64,000 nucleotides of DNA, from the NCBI RefSeq assembly GCF_009730915.1, contig NC_052487.1:2232001-2296000 (forward strand), given 5' to 3'. Shown here piece after piece: positions 21,416-34,051 of this stretch. The notes beneath the pieces are model-generated. The model did not search any database. It was not told where the DNA came from and was given only the letters and a program-made list of their open reading frames with translations. Position numbers and translations under genes: made by a program. Position 1 is the stretch's first letter. Each line of letters starts with the position of its first letter. The stretch comes from Dioscorea cayenensis subsp. rotundata (lineage: Eukaryota > Streptophyta > Magnoliopsida > Dioscoreales > Dioscoreaceae).

Positions 21416-23738
21416 ATGGCGAGGTTCTCCGTCGGCGGCGCCGGCAGGCGCTCAGCCAAGAAGCGGAAACAGGTTCCCGGATCCGCAGAGGAGAGTCCGG
21501 GTAGCATGAGCGGTGTCGCCAAAGAAAACCATCCTACGAATCATGAGGCGACCGTGAAATCCGAAGAGCCAGTGAAATCCGAAAACGAGGAAGGAGGACA
21601 AGACGCGAGTGCTTCGAATGGGAACGGAGCTCTTGTTAGAATTGATACAGATGCGCTCGATTGCCCCGTCTGTTACGAGGCTTTGCTTCATCCCATTTAC
21701 CAGGTTGGATTTATCTTGCAATTACTTGATTTTGTTTAATTTTTAGCCATTTATTGTTATTCGCATCTATTTTTGCATCAATTGCTGATTTTTTTGAGAT
21801 TTTGTAATGAATGATGGCTTTGGTTGTATCAATTGCTAATTTTTTTTTTCTCTAATTTTGAATCATCATGCAAACCTTAAAGCGCTAATTCTTTGATTGG
21901 GATTGTGGGATGATAGAATTGGTCGAAAATGGTGAGAGGAAAATCGAAGGTTTTTTTTTTTCAGATCCTTTTTCCTTTTAATTGATGTTCTTTTTTTTCA
22001 CTTTATTTGACAATAAGAAAATGGTTCACTTTGATGATTAATGTTTGGGAACAGAGCATCTTGAAAGGCAAAAGCTTGCAGATAATTGTGTTTAATGAGT
22101 GCTGCAATTCATAGGATAGTTTGAAGAACACCAATTTTTCTAATCTGCAATGATGTTTTAATTAGTTTTTATGCTAAGGAATGGGTGAACAGACTAGTGC
22201 AAATATGCAATGTTCTGTTATGCATTAGGTAGGGTAATCTTTTACTTTGCCATTTGTTTTGAGATTGTATGTATTTTTATTATTTTTAAAGTTCTTTCGA
22301 TTGCGTTGTTTTAGTATTTAATGACACCATGGGCTTATATGAGGCTTTCTATTGATACTCTTACTGTTTTTCGTTTCTTTATTTGTTTATGCTTGCACCA
22401 AAATCTTAGTAATTTATGATCAGAAATGGCTCATTTTCATGTAATGACAAGTTTGTTTTCTAACTTTTAATGAGTTTAAATTTCAATTTCTACCCAATAT
22501 GAGACCATGTTAGGATGCATGTAAAAAAAAGCTTTTTTTTTTTTTTTTATACTATGGTATGCCTTTATGTAAATATAGTGTTTTATATTTTCAGATGCTT
22601 ATTTAGTCATTCTGACAACAACTTATCAGCTAAATAAAATGTACAATGATGAAAACAGCAGCAACAAACCATTGCTCATTGATCCCAACTATTTGGGGTC
22701 ACTACATGAATTCTTCCTCCAAGTTGGTTCATCAAAAACCAAAGGACTATATAAATTAAGATCACACATGTTAGTTCTTAAAGTTTTTACTGAATACTTT
22801 TTAGGTCCATCTTTCTTGTTTTATGACCCTCCACCTGAGGAGCTTACACCCTTCTTGTGGGGTATCTACGAGTCTGATATGGCTGAACTATTTTAATCAA
22901 TTCTTTTTTAACTTATTAGTAATATTTTATAGTTGTCACTCCCAATCTATTTCAGATAATTTTAACCACCAAAATATATTTTTTCTTATTTATTCAGCAT
23001 TATCTTTATTGTAATTCTCCAGGCATACATTTCTTTTTTCTTTTCTTACAGTGCAAAAATGGTCATGTGGTGTGCTCACGCTGCTGCGTCACTACTAGTC
23101 GCAAATGTCCAGTCTGCTCTGAATTAATTGGTATACGTTGTTTGGCACTAGAAAAGGTTATCGAATCAGTAAAAATGCACTGTATAAATGCTAAATACGG
23201 ATGCAATGAAACCCTAGCATACTCACACCGCGAAGCGCACCAGAAAACCTGCAATTATGCTGCATGCAATTGCCCTGACTCATCTTGTTCATTCTGGGGC
23301 TCCGCAAGAAGTCTTTCGCAGCACATCCGCACCCACCACAAAAAGTCTGCTATTGAATTCAGATATGGATGCCATTTCCCTATTGCAGTTAATCGATCAG
23401 AAACTCCATTTCTTGTTCTTATAGGATCAGATGATCGTCTCTTCCTACTTCTGAACAAGAATGACACAACCGGTGGAAATGCTCTCTCAATGATTTGTAT
23501 TTGTTCAAGCGCAGAGGATCATAACTTTGTGTATGAGCTTTCTGTTGGTGATGACACAATGAATCTTAAACTGAAGTCGTCAGCAGAAGTTACAAATGAA
23601 TGGAAGGGTGTTCATCCTGCCAAAGTTTTTCTCTTTGTTCCGAAAGATTTCTTTGCTTTCTCTCACAAGATCATTGTGAATGTGTCCATACAGAAATGCA
23701 AGCTGCCTTCAACTTCTGCTGATGGGAATCATACTTAA
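21416..23738 (+). CDS. SINA-like RING E3 ubiquitin ligase, copy 5 (2 exons, intact)
   Basis: Exons 21416-21703 and 23052-23738, phase-0 intron of 1,348 bases, 324 residues, the longest of the set. The start is the first ATG after the TATA box and matches the pseudogene at 11502. KKRK at 15-18 may be a nuclear signal; residues 45-70 are acidic. RING: CPVC at 83-86, then CKNGH, CSRC and CPVC in exon 2. SIAH finger: CINAKYGC, HQKTC, CNCPDSSC and H-x4-H. The Sina domain runs to the end (WKGVHPAKVFLFVP). It is the intact relative of both pseudogenes. Substrate unknown. Confidence 0.9.
22647..22905 (-). repeat. RTE-like LINE 3' tail in intron of copy 5
   Basis: Third copy of the repeat at 2934, here best preserved: CAGCAACAAACCATTGCTC followed by CCCAACTATTTGGGGTCACT, then a further 200 bases of related sequence. 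Confidence 0.55.
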
Positions 23739-25484
23739 GTTATTCCGAAATGATGAAATGTTTCTGTTAGTCTTCTGTAGTGATAACAGTCTAGTTGGAT
23801 CTCTATATTTGTTTTTTTTTTTTTAATAGTTTTTGTTTGGATGGGTTCATGTAAAAAAAGTTTCTCTTTCTGAGTAAATAATGGGTATTGATTCTTTTTA
23901 TTTTGATGTTAAAATACGTTACTTAAGAAACAGGGCTATTTAAAAAAATTACTAAATGGGCATTCTGATTCAGTTGTTAATAATAATAATAATATATTTT
24001 TTTAAGAAAAAATATTAATATCATTGTTGTATCTGTACAAAAATAGCACAAACTTTCTTATCTCTTGTTTAATTTGCTAATGTGTTTAGGGCACAACACA
24101 ACAACATGTTTGAGTACATCATAAGTTGGAAAAAAATTTGTTCCACCAAAACCACTGTATAACCGTACAAGTTTTAAGTTACGGGACAACACCCGACCTT
24201 CCTTCAGTCGTGGCACTCTCCTCTTCAAATCTCTCTCCCCTTCTCTTGCCTTTCTCCTTCCTTTCTATTCTCTTTTTGAGTATTCTATGGTTTTTGAGCA
24301 CCCTTCAAGATTTACTAGTTTTTTCCTATGCAAATTTTTTAGATTTATTTATTGAGTAAAAAAGATTATTATGTTAAGATTGCATGTTTCTTGTCTCTAA
24401 TTGTAATAAGCATATTTAATTTTGTGAATTATAGTTAAAAATATCAAGATAATTAGTTTTTTTAATAAGATAAGAAATGTTAACAGAATTTATAATATAT
24501 TTTTCATAAATAATTATTAGTTAATATATTTAAAATTTTAAAATATATATTTGTGCTAAGTAATTTGAAAATATTTCTTTTTGCTACTTTTTTTATTTCA
24601 AAATATCATACGAATATATAGAAGATATTATAGTAATTTTATATTTAATTGTTTTATATTAATTTGTATTACTTTTTGAATATCAAACAAAACATGAGAC
24701 AAAACACTTGTGATACTTATGATGTGATGTACCCTTGTGCTGTACTTATGAATCACTGAATAAAACTTGCGATTTGTAAAATTAACTTATTTTTTAACAT
24801 TTTCTCATTTTTCAAAGAAAAATCTAATTCAAATATGTAGAAAACAATCAAAAGCCCATAATTTGTTAAAAAAGTGGCTTCTCACATAAACAAGAGTTTA
24901 ATTTTATACAAATCCATGAATTATATTTGATTGAAGACAGTTTTATTTAATAATAATAATTATTAAAATTAATATTTGGAGGCCAAAGTTTCATATTTGG
25001 TTAATAAAATTTCAAAATATCAACTAACCATTTTATCAATTTAACTAATTGGATTTTATAAATAATTCGTCTAATAAAAAACTATTTTTTATATATTTTC
25101 CCATTTTTTAAAAAATCATAAAAATTTATAAACTACTACCGATTGTTTTATAAAATAAAAAAAAACAAATTAGTGTGTTGATGTATTAATTACATATCTA
25201 TACACTCTCATGACATGATTTGTTTATATTGCATTAAAAAAAATATTGTAAATTTTTTTAAAAATAAAATTTAAAATTTAAATTATTCTAAAAAAAATCT
25301 ATAAAAAAATATCCTAACAAAGTTATTACATTAATAAAACATTATTAATTTATTAGAAACCTGAAAGAAAAGCGCGGGAATAACTATGCATTCACGAAAT
25401 ATTCAAATATAGCGCGGGAAACGCTCCACCCTTCGTTTCTTATAATCCAAACCAAATCGATGGAGAGAACCCTAATCCTCGAAG
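23739..25484. other. AT-rich spacer between the SINA cluster and EXO1
   Basis: The first 230 bases match 4250-4490 (old 3' flank). The CID-like tail present at the pseudogene loci is absent. The rest is AT-rich with no credible gene. GCGCGGGAA occurs twice, at about 25371-25379 and 25412-25420, before EXO1. It contains a GCGGGAA core close to the E2F site TTTSGCGC, which would suit a DNA-repair gene (inference). Confidence 0.4.
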
Positions 25485-28400
25485 ATGGGCATCCAAAATC
25501 TCCTGCGATTCATGAAACCCTTCATCGAGCCCGTCCACATCGAGAAGTACTCTGGAAAGCGGGTAATTTTTCATTGCGATCACTAAATTCATCTTCGTTT
25601 TCCTTAGCATTCGCCATTGATTCCTGTTTTTCTTGATAGATTGGGATCGATGCGTATTCATGGCTTCATAAAGGAGGTAAAGAGCTGTTGAAGGTTTTGC
25701 TAGAAAAAAAATGATTTTTTTTTGGCGTGAATTGTGAATCATGGGTTTTCTTGTAGCTTATTCTTGCAGCATGGAGCTGTGTCTTGGATCTCGGAGCGAA
25801 AGTGCGAAACGGTTTCTCAAGTATTTCATGCATCACATTGATTTGCTTAGGCATTATAAGATTACTCCGGTTGTTGTCTTTGATGGCGGTAACATGCCTT
25901 GCAAGGCCGCCACTGAGAATGAACGCCATAGGCAAGCTGCTTTGAAATCAATGGGGGCCTCATTTGTGTTTTTTTCTTTTGTTTTTGTTATCACTAAAAG
26001 ATTTGAAGTTTTGTTTTAATTAGCTCTTTATATGGTTGATTTGTTGATTTAGGAGAAGAGAAAATAATCTTGAATTGGCTAAGGAGAAGCTCAAACGAGG
26101 GGATGTTAGAGGGGCAGTCGAATTATTTCAGGTAATCATAAATGTTAATCTTGGAATATCAGTGATGGCAATGAGTTTTTTTTTTCTTATTTTGAGGTTT
26201 TCTGTTACTAGAGAGCAGTTCGAATTACTCCATCAATGGCACATCAGCTGATTCAGGTGACTTTCTGCTTGTAATCTTTGTTGACTACCTTGAGCTTCTG
26301 GCAGCTCCTGAATCTTCAAAATGGCTCATTTCCAGATTTTGAGAAAAGAAAACGTTGAGTTTGTTGTTGCTCCGTATGAAGCTGACGCTCAGTTAGCTTA
26401 TTTGTCTACTCTTGATGCTGATGAAGGTGGTGTTGATGTTGTGATAACAGAAGACAGTGATCTTATAGCTTATGGTTGTCAAGCTGTGAGTTCATTTTTC
26501 ACATTCATTCTTGATGATATTTTTCTAGACAGAAAGTTTGAAGCTTTTCACTGTTCTAGGTAATATATAAGATGGACAGATATGGGAATGGTGAAGAGCT
26601 TTTGCTTGACCGAGTCTTCAATTCTGTTTCTAATGAACTTTCCTTCAAGAATTTTGATAAAAAGTTGTTTACAGGTGACACACTCTGTTTCTTATAATGC
26701 TGTGTAAGCCTATGCTGTTGCTTGCTTGTGTTCATAAATTGATAAAATAAGTCTTCTATGTTGCATACTTGCAGTATTCTGATCATCATTTTAAAAATAT
26801 TGCCTTATGTGGAAGACAATGTTTATAGGAAATGGAAAACACTTTTCTTGATAGTTTCAAGTATATTTATATTCCATGAGTCTTGTTCTTAAATTTTGCA
26901 TCTCTCATCTTCAATGCGGAGTTCAATTCTCTTTCTAATCTCAATGATTCTTCTACAAGCAGTTTAACAACCAACTTCAGTTTTATGCTTTTACAGGCAT
27001 GTGTGTGCTAGCAGGCTGTGATTTTCTTCCTTCTATCAGTGGCATTGGAATAAAACGAGCTTACTCCTTGATCTCAAAGTACAGAAACTTAGATCGTGTA
27101 TGACTAACCTCTCACTTATACTTATTTGTAAACACACATGATGTTGGTGAATTATTTCTTACACTTAATAATGGTATCATAACCTTGTGTCAGAAGGTCT
27201 TAATTTAATTGACATGCTCTTTAGCTCCTGCTCCTGACTTTGCAGGTTTTATCAGCATTGAAGCTTGACAAACACTATCAAATACCAGAAGATTATCCAG
27301 AGTTCTTTAGAAAAGCAGTTGCAGTCTTCCATCATGCTACCGTGTGAGCTAATGATTTGTGCTTGTCTCTGACTTGAAAAAAATTACTATTTGTTCTTAA
27401 GAAATGAGATATATCACTTAATGGTTGGTATTGTTAAATTATGTCCTGTTTGAGTTGCATGCCCCATCTCATGCAGATATGATGCAGAAACTAAAAAACT
27501 CAAACATATGAAACCTCTCCAGCAGAAGGATATGCACTCTCTAATTGGAGACTTGGACTTTCTTGGACCGTATCCTATCAAAAACAATGAAAATATTTCT
27601 TTAATAGTCCTCGATAGAAACTATCGGTATTTATCTTGGATTAAAGAATAGCAGTTTGATGATAGAATAGGCCATGCCATCAAATCAGTTATTAGTTATG
27701 AAATCATGATATTATGATAATGTTGGGTGGTTTGCATTGAGAAGGCATCTGATTATGCTTCATCGACTCAACTGGTATACATTCACTGCATTGAATTTCT
27801 TGCACTTGCATAAACTCCTGGATCATAGATATTTGATAGCAGGTTGCTGGTTTTTTTTTTTTTTTGAAAAATTGTTCACTCTTTCCTTGACTTAAAGGTA
27901 ATGCTAAAGAGAGCTCCCACCATCAATGGCTACTGCCATTGCTGAAGGGCACTTGAATCCTTTGACCATGGAAGCTTTTGATTGCTTATATAAGAGTCCT
28001 AGCCGCTCTGATACACCTGCAGCAGATAATTGCATCACCATCTTTCCAGCCAAGCGAATGAAAAATGAAAATATTTCTTACAGAGATGAATCTCAGATGT
28101 CATTAACACAAGAGAGTTGCATAACTATCATTTCAGACCAGCAAGTTGGCGATGAGGAGATTACAGGTAAGTGGACATCAACTACATAATGTCCATTTCC
28201 ACAGAGTTGTATAATACCATCATAAAATTGATTGTATCTCCTTGTTATGGTTCATGGACAGTTACTAGGCAGGTAAAAGTAGACCAAAAGAAGTATATGA
28301 AAGAAGCTCTATCACTTGGAAAACTAATTGCACCATTAGAAAGCCAACAAGAAGTAGAGATACATATGGAGAGGAGGGAAAAACCAAATAACAATCCGTT

Positions 28401-28623
28401 CAAGAGAAGAAAATTAGGCGACACCAATCCAGTGAAAAATGGTTTATCTCATCAAGTTCCTGTGCTCTTGGATGCCGAAAAACCAGGCGATTTTTTATGC
28501 TCCTCATCACCAGAATCACAAGACACTGTGGAGTCTAAGCCTAACAGCAAAGCAAAGCATCCAAAGACTAAAACCAAAACTGATAACAAGAACTCCATTC
28601 TCAGGTTCTTCCAGCCTTTGTAG
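25485..28623 (+). CDS. EXO1: Exonuclease 1 (12 exons)
   Basis: 5'-3' exonuclease and flap nuclease of the FEN1/Rad2 family, acting in mismatch repair, end resection and recombination in the nucleus. Exons: 25485-25562, 25640-25676, 25757-25931, 26053-26131, 26212-26256, 26336-26485, 26560-26674, 26997-27097, 27246-27343, 27477-27569, 27910-28166, 28262-28623; 529 residues, in phase throughout. The N-terminus MGIQNLL fits the family. Metal-binding acids are all present: Asp30 (DAYSW), Asp81 (FDGG), Glu153 and Asp155 (YEADAQ), Asp178 and Asp180 (TEDSDL), Asp235 (GCDFLP). The helix-hairpin-helix follows ([11 protein letters not shown]). Intron 3 is GC-AG. The tail after residue 410 is lysine-rich and ends [10 protein letters not shown], a PIP-like PCNA-binding motif. 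It is shorter than yeast or human EXO1, as for one of the two plant forms. Confidence 0.93.
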
Positions 28624-28856
28624 TTATATATTCTCATTATCATGAATCAAAACCATTTTTTGCTATTATTAATGCAATGATTTCAATGGAGATCAAGTTG
28701 TTTTTGTTGTATTTTGTGCGAATATAATGATATTATTGGCCTTTTCACTTGTTACCCCCTCAAAGTAAATTTTGAACTTTTCAAGGGGGATGGATGTAAA
28801 AGTTCTTGTTTGTAAGAGATAACTAGATTTCCTCTTGGGGTTTTGATAAACGGAGA

Positions 28857-31470
28857 ATGGCGCCTTCGGTTCCAGCGCTGCGGCGCTTGCTCTCTTGCTT
28901 CGCCGGCGGCGGCAATGGAGCCCCCTCGGCTCTCGAGCCAGCTACTAAGAAGAAGAACCTCGTCTTCATGGGCTCTCCTCAGGTTTCTCTCACTGTCTCT
29001 GCTCTTCTCTTTCATCCTCTTTTCTTCTCCTCCTTTATATCCTTTCCTTTGTTTTCTTGGAGGTATCCGCATCCGTTCTCGGTGCTTTGCTTGACGCATC
29101 CACAGCCACAAATTCTTCTTTTCAGGTGCCATTGATTGATTTCATTCATTGCACTTGGGGGGATGTGTTGTTTTTGCCACTTATGTTGGAAAAACTGGTA
29201 TGGAATTGAAGTATTGACAAGAAATTAAGGATTTTTACTTTTTTAGGTTGCAGCTATTGTCACGCAGCCTCCTTCCACTAGGGATAGAGGCAGGAAGCTA
29301 ATGCCGTCTGCTGTTGCACAGTATGCCTTGGATTGGGGATTCCCTAGGGATCTCATATTAACTCCAGATCGAACTGGAGATGTGAGTCCTGTGTTATTGT
29401 TGCTAATTGCTTGCTTGTTGATTTTCCATCATGATTTCAATGGAAAAAGAGCTTTCTTTTTTGGTATTAAATTCAGTGGGAGCTTTGTAAGAATGTACTT
29501 GAATGGCTAAAGGTGAATGCTAGATAAAGTTTTGACGATTTATTAGGTTCCTATCTGCTCTTCATGCAGGAGAATTTTCTGGGTAATTTCAGGGCACTAA
29601 ATCCAGAACTTTGTGTTACAGCTGCGTATGGGAATATTTTACCGAACAAGTTTCTTGAGATTCCTCCATATGGTTAGTGAATGTCTGGCAGCAATTTGTT
29701 TGACTGAAGTTAGGCTTAGTTTAATAATGCCAGAAGTTAGTGATTTTTGTTCAGAAAACTCTTTTTCCTTGGTTATTCAACTTAAAGATGTATATGTTGA
29801 AATCAGTTGAATACGCAGCATCAGTTGAATATGTGTTTTCCTTTTAGGCACTGTGAACATACACCCAAGTTTGTTGCCTCTGTATCGTGGTGCTGCTCCA
29901 GTTCAAAGGGCATTGCAGGTCTGATGCCTTCAAATTATTACATCTGGGCAAATGGTTGATTCCACACTTTTTACACCAATGATTTGTTACTTTTCCTGCT
30001 TAGGATGGTGTTAAAGAGACAGGTGTGTCACTTGCCTTCACTGTCCGTGCACTGGATGCTGGTCCTATAATTGCTTGTGAAAGAGTGGAAGTTGATGATT
30101 GCATTAAGGTGAACAAAACCATGAATATTTATTGCAAAATTCTCATTTGGATATTTTAATTCTCATTTCTTTTTATCCTTAAATTTTCTTTAGCATGGAA
30201 ATTTGTTATGCATTAGGTGGTGAAAATTTCCTTCTGGTTCTGGTATTGTACTCAATGTTGTTTTTCATCTTTTTTTGTTCAGGCACCGGAACTGCTAACT
30301 TTTTTGTTTGATCTAGGTATGCCACTTTATTTTGTTACTTATGTTTTGCACCCTTTTGCTTGTCATCATTTTGCTTCGTCTGTGAATGTTCCAGCAAGTG
30401 CGTAGTTACATTATTTAGTGCTGTTTATTTGCATCCTATAAATCCATGGTTGCATGTGGTTATATAACCGTTAGATTTCTTGTTATATTTGCACATAAGT
30501 TGATTTGTATATCATCTATGTGGATAGTTTGTGAAAGATAGGTGAAGTACACATGAAGATCTACAATTTTTTGGTCTAATTCTTCTGTTGATGGATTTCG
30601 CTCATAGGATCAAAAATCCTGATTCACGAGCTACCATCCATTTTTGATGGATCAGCAAAACTGAAAGCAAAAGCACAAGATGATTCCAAAGCTACCTTAG
30701 CACCGAAGGTATTTTTCAGTCCTTAAGCAAGAAAATGTTTCCTAATGCTATTTCCAACATAAAAGAAAATATTTCAAGTAGTTTCTGAGGCCATACTGAA
30801 GTAACCAAGTAAAAAGTAATGGTTTGTGAATAAATTCCCACACGTGGTGAAAGTTTGTTATGCAAACGATTGTTTCATGAACCATGCCATACCAGTTTGC
30901 TGGATGACATTTAATTTATGAATTTACTAAGCCTCGTGATCCTACAGCTAACATCTGATGAGTCATGGCTATCCTTTGATCAAGAAGCTAAAATTCTACA
31001 CAACAAGGTAATTATTTGATAAAAATTTGGAAGAACATGGATAAGCAGCAATAAAATTATTTCTTCAGGTTCGAGCATTTGCAGGTTGGCCAGGAACTCG
31101 AGCTCGAATTCAAGTTATTGATAGCAATGGTAATCCAAATACTCTTGAAATCAAGATAATCACAACAAGAGTTTCTAGTGCTTATGAAAGACAAGGTGAA
31201 GCAGATGAGATAACTTTTGTTGGCAGTGCCATGGTGATTCCATGTGCCGAACAATCTGCTCTTGAGGTGCATGATCCTCTTATCACACATTGTTCCTTAA
31301 TCTATGTTTTTAACCAAACTGTCATGAACTTCATTCCTCAAAAAAATTATGACACTTTTCGGTATTACCTTAATTAGGTACTCGAACTTCAGCTCCCGGG
31401 AAAAAAGGTAATGACTGCGCGTGACTTGCGGAATGGCTTACAAGGCCAGAAGTTGAGAAGGTTGATATGA
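28857..31470 (+). CDS. Methionyl-tRNA formyltransferase, organellar (11 exons)
   Basis: Formylates Met-tRNA for translation initiation in mitochondria and/or plastids, using 10-formyl-tetrahydrofolate. Exons: 28857-28982, 29063-29125, 29247-29381, 29570-29672, 29848-29918, 30004-30108, 30283-30316, 30608-30708, 30948-31007, 31069-31266, 31378-31470; 362 residues, phases consistent. The first 33 residues are basic and alanine-rich, as in a transit peptide. The formyltransferase fold starts at NLVFMGSPQ; the catalytic Asn and His lie in TVNIHPSLLPLYRGAAP and the Asp in ALDAGPI. The C-terminal tRNA-binding domain starts near VRAFAGWPGTRA and ends with PGKKVMTARDLRNG. Exon 2 is only 63 bases and easy to miss. 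The gene starts 233 bases after the EXO1 stop. Confidence 0.92.
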
Positions 31471-32205
31471 GAGGAAACTTTAGTCAATAACTCGGTATGA
31501 TATTAGCATTGCTCTTTCTCAATTATGTTTATTTAAGTAATCTCCCATCAATGAGAAGTTTTCTGATAAATTTCCATCATTTTTTAGGATCAATAGCTGA
31601 AGGTTTCTTTGTGACAAACTTATCATCAGAAATGATATCTGTTTAATGGACCTCTCAGAGACTATTACTAAGTCAGGATGCTTGCAATTTCAGCAATGAT
31701 TCATTCTAATTCTTGATACATGATAATGTTGTTTACAATTACTTTTTATATTTGAATTTTGTTTGGTTTCTTGATCATGGATTTTGAATTAATTAAATGG
31801 AAAAGAAGCCATTAATTGTGGTCGGCAAAGCCTAGTCTTGTCATTAATTAAATTACAAAATTTGCAGCTTAACCTTTTATTTATAAATGAAATATGTGAA
31901 TGTTTGGTGGCTTGAGAGAGACTAATACTGAACAAATGAATGGATAACTACTAGTAAAGAGATTCAATACTGAATCAGTTTATCATGACCCATATCTCAT
32001 CAAGGCTCTTTATGGTTGAGAAAGTGAAGTGGATATTATCCTTTTGTTGTTTTGATCTGTCTCATTTATCTTACAAATTAAATATTAATTATATAGATGT
32101 GCATATGATAGCCAACCATTTGTCAGATTATGAGAATATTACTTATATGTATCAAAGATTCTTAAGAGGCATTTGGTTTAATGAATTAAAAGTTTACCAC
32201 CAATC

Positions 32206-32238
<33 letters not shown>

Positions 32239-32741
32239 GAGGTTTTATTTTCTCACCAATCTAGATCAGGAGTAGTAGTATTCTCCCTCTCACAACTCGA
32301 GCAGGTTTGTGTTACCAGATGATAATTTTCATCGGTCCAGCTTCTTTCTTTTTATATTTTATTTTCTCTGTTTTGTTCTTTGTGTTTCTCAGCCCTGATA
32401 AGAATTTTAATCTGTTTGTTTTTTTTTTTTGTGATTTTTTTTTCTCTGTTTGTCTTGTTTTTTTGTTTTAAAATAAAGTTGTGATTTATCTAATTTGTTT
32501 AATAATAATAATAATAATAATAATAAAGAGTTTTTTTTTAACACTTGTATAAAAGGTTGTTTTTGGAACACTACTAAATTTAAATCCAATGAAACCTAAC
32601 AAAACAACATGTATATCCCATCCTTCACATCCTCAATTATAAATACACACTCCTCTTCTTCCATGCTTGTCATCCTTCATTTCTCTCTTTCTAAACTAAA
32701 CTAAATTAAACTTCATCTTTGTCTCTCTACATTAAAATTTC
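31471..32741. other. Spacer with AAT repeats and HIPP promoter
   Basis: Holds the formyltransferase 3' UTR, AAT microsatellites at about 32208-32237 and 32502-32525, and, before the HIPP gene, a CT-rich leader with ATAAATACA at 32639-32647 as a possible TATA box. No other gene seen. Confidence 0.45.
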
Positions 32742-34051
32742 ATGGGTGCCTTGGACTACATCTCCAACATATGCAGTGTTACAGACACAAAGAGAGCATT
32801 GAAACTCAAGAAAAGGAAGCCTTTCCAGGTGAGGATGAACATCACACTCTTTCTCTTCTTCTTTCTTTATTTTTCTTGTTCTTTTTTAACTTCTTTTCAT
32901 TTGTTTTAACAGCTTAATTTTCATGCTCTTTAGATTAAAATCTATATATGTATGTCTTTGTTTTTATTTTTTCTTAGTGTTAAATGTTCTTCTTTGATTC
33001 ATTGAATAGACAGTGGAGTTGAAGGTTAAAATGGACTGTGATGGCTGTGAAAGAAGAGTGAAGCATGCTGTTAGCTCCATCAAAGGTTCAAACAAACACT
33101 TAACTTCTCTTTCTCTCTTTTTTTCTCTCTGAATTAATGAAAGTTTCTATCAAACATATATATATATAGAGTGCTTATTAAGAGATTAACTAAAGCAATT
33201 TGTATGAAAAAATAAAAAGAAGAAAGATCTATTAGAATAATTTGTTTTCTAAGCATATTATATATATATATATATATATATATCATGATGAATATATTAT
33301 AAGTTTTATTTGAAAGTGGATAGATATAGAATTGAAAAGGCCAAACACCAACACCATATTTTTCTCATTCTTTTTGTTTCTCTTTGAAGTATTCTTTTGT
33401 TTTTCTGGGGCCTTGTGCTTGCATGGAAACTGTCAACAAATGAGTCCAAATAAAAGCCTACATGAAAACAATTTAATTAAGAGAAATAAAAAAAAACATT
33501 TAGTTATCTATTTTTTTTATAAAAAAAAAGAAAAAGAAAAAGAAAAACAAGGAGATTTAGTTCGTACGTATATCTCTTCCACAAGAATCTATGATGACTC
33601 TTTAGTTATAAATTATTTATTACAATGTTAATTATCTTATGTCTATATTATATTATTATTTATATAAAAATATTCTAATTTTTTTTATAAATATGTTTTT
33701 TTCTTTGTCACACTAACTTAATTCATATTCTCAATTTTTACGTGTATATATATATACATATCAGGAGTGACATCTTATGAAGTAAACCGAAAACAAAGTC
33801 GAGTAATTGTAACAGGGCATGTCGATGCGAAGAAAGTGATAAATAAGGTGAAGAGCACCGGAAAGAGAGTCGAGCCATGGCCGTATGTCGAACATAACCT
33901 TGTTTATCATCCTTATGTTGCTCAAGCTTATGATAAGAGAGCACCTTCAGGTTTTGTTAGAAATGTAGTTCAAGCTCTCCCAAACCCTGATGAAGAGAAG
34001 TTTACTTCATTCTTCAGTGATGATAACCCTAATGCTTGCTCTATCATGTAA
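32742..34051 (+). CDS. Heavy-metal-associated isoprenylated plant protein (HIPP26 type, 3 exons)
   Basis: Small metal-binding, lipid-anchored protein of a plant family linked to Cd/Cu/Zn handling and stress responses. Exons 32742-32828, 33010-33085 and 33765-34051; 149 residues. After MGALDYIS and a basic stretch (KLKKRK) comes the HMA domain at about 30-95, with the metal site MDCDGC (Cys39, Cys42). The C-terminus is a CaaX box, CSIM, for farnesylation, preceded by FFSDDNPNA as in HIPP26-like members. Both introns are GT-AG and the second (679 bases) holds a TA microsatellite at about 33257-33283. Membrane or nuclear location follows from the family, not from this sequence. Confidence 0.92.

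Noticed and set aside
22639-22896. 85-residue + strand frame in the intron of SINA copy 5
   Set aside because: It covers the RTE-like tail read in the wrong orientation, and the two sister introns do not keep it open.
24126-24359. 77-residue frame in the spacer before EXO1
   Set aside because: It is low-complexity Leu/Ser/Phe sequence in pyrimidine-rich DNA with no splice or promoter support.
31985-32275. 96-residue frame after the formyltransferase gene
   Set aside because: Ends in an AAT microsatellite that encodes isoleucines, with no domain and no promoter-like sequence.
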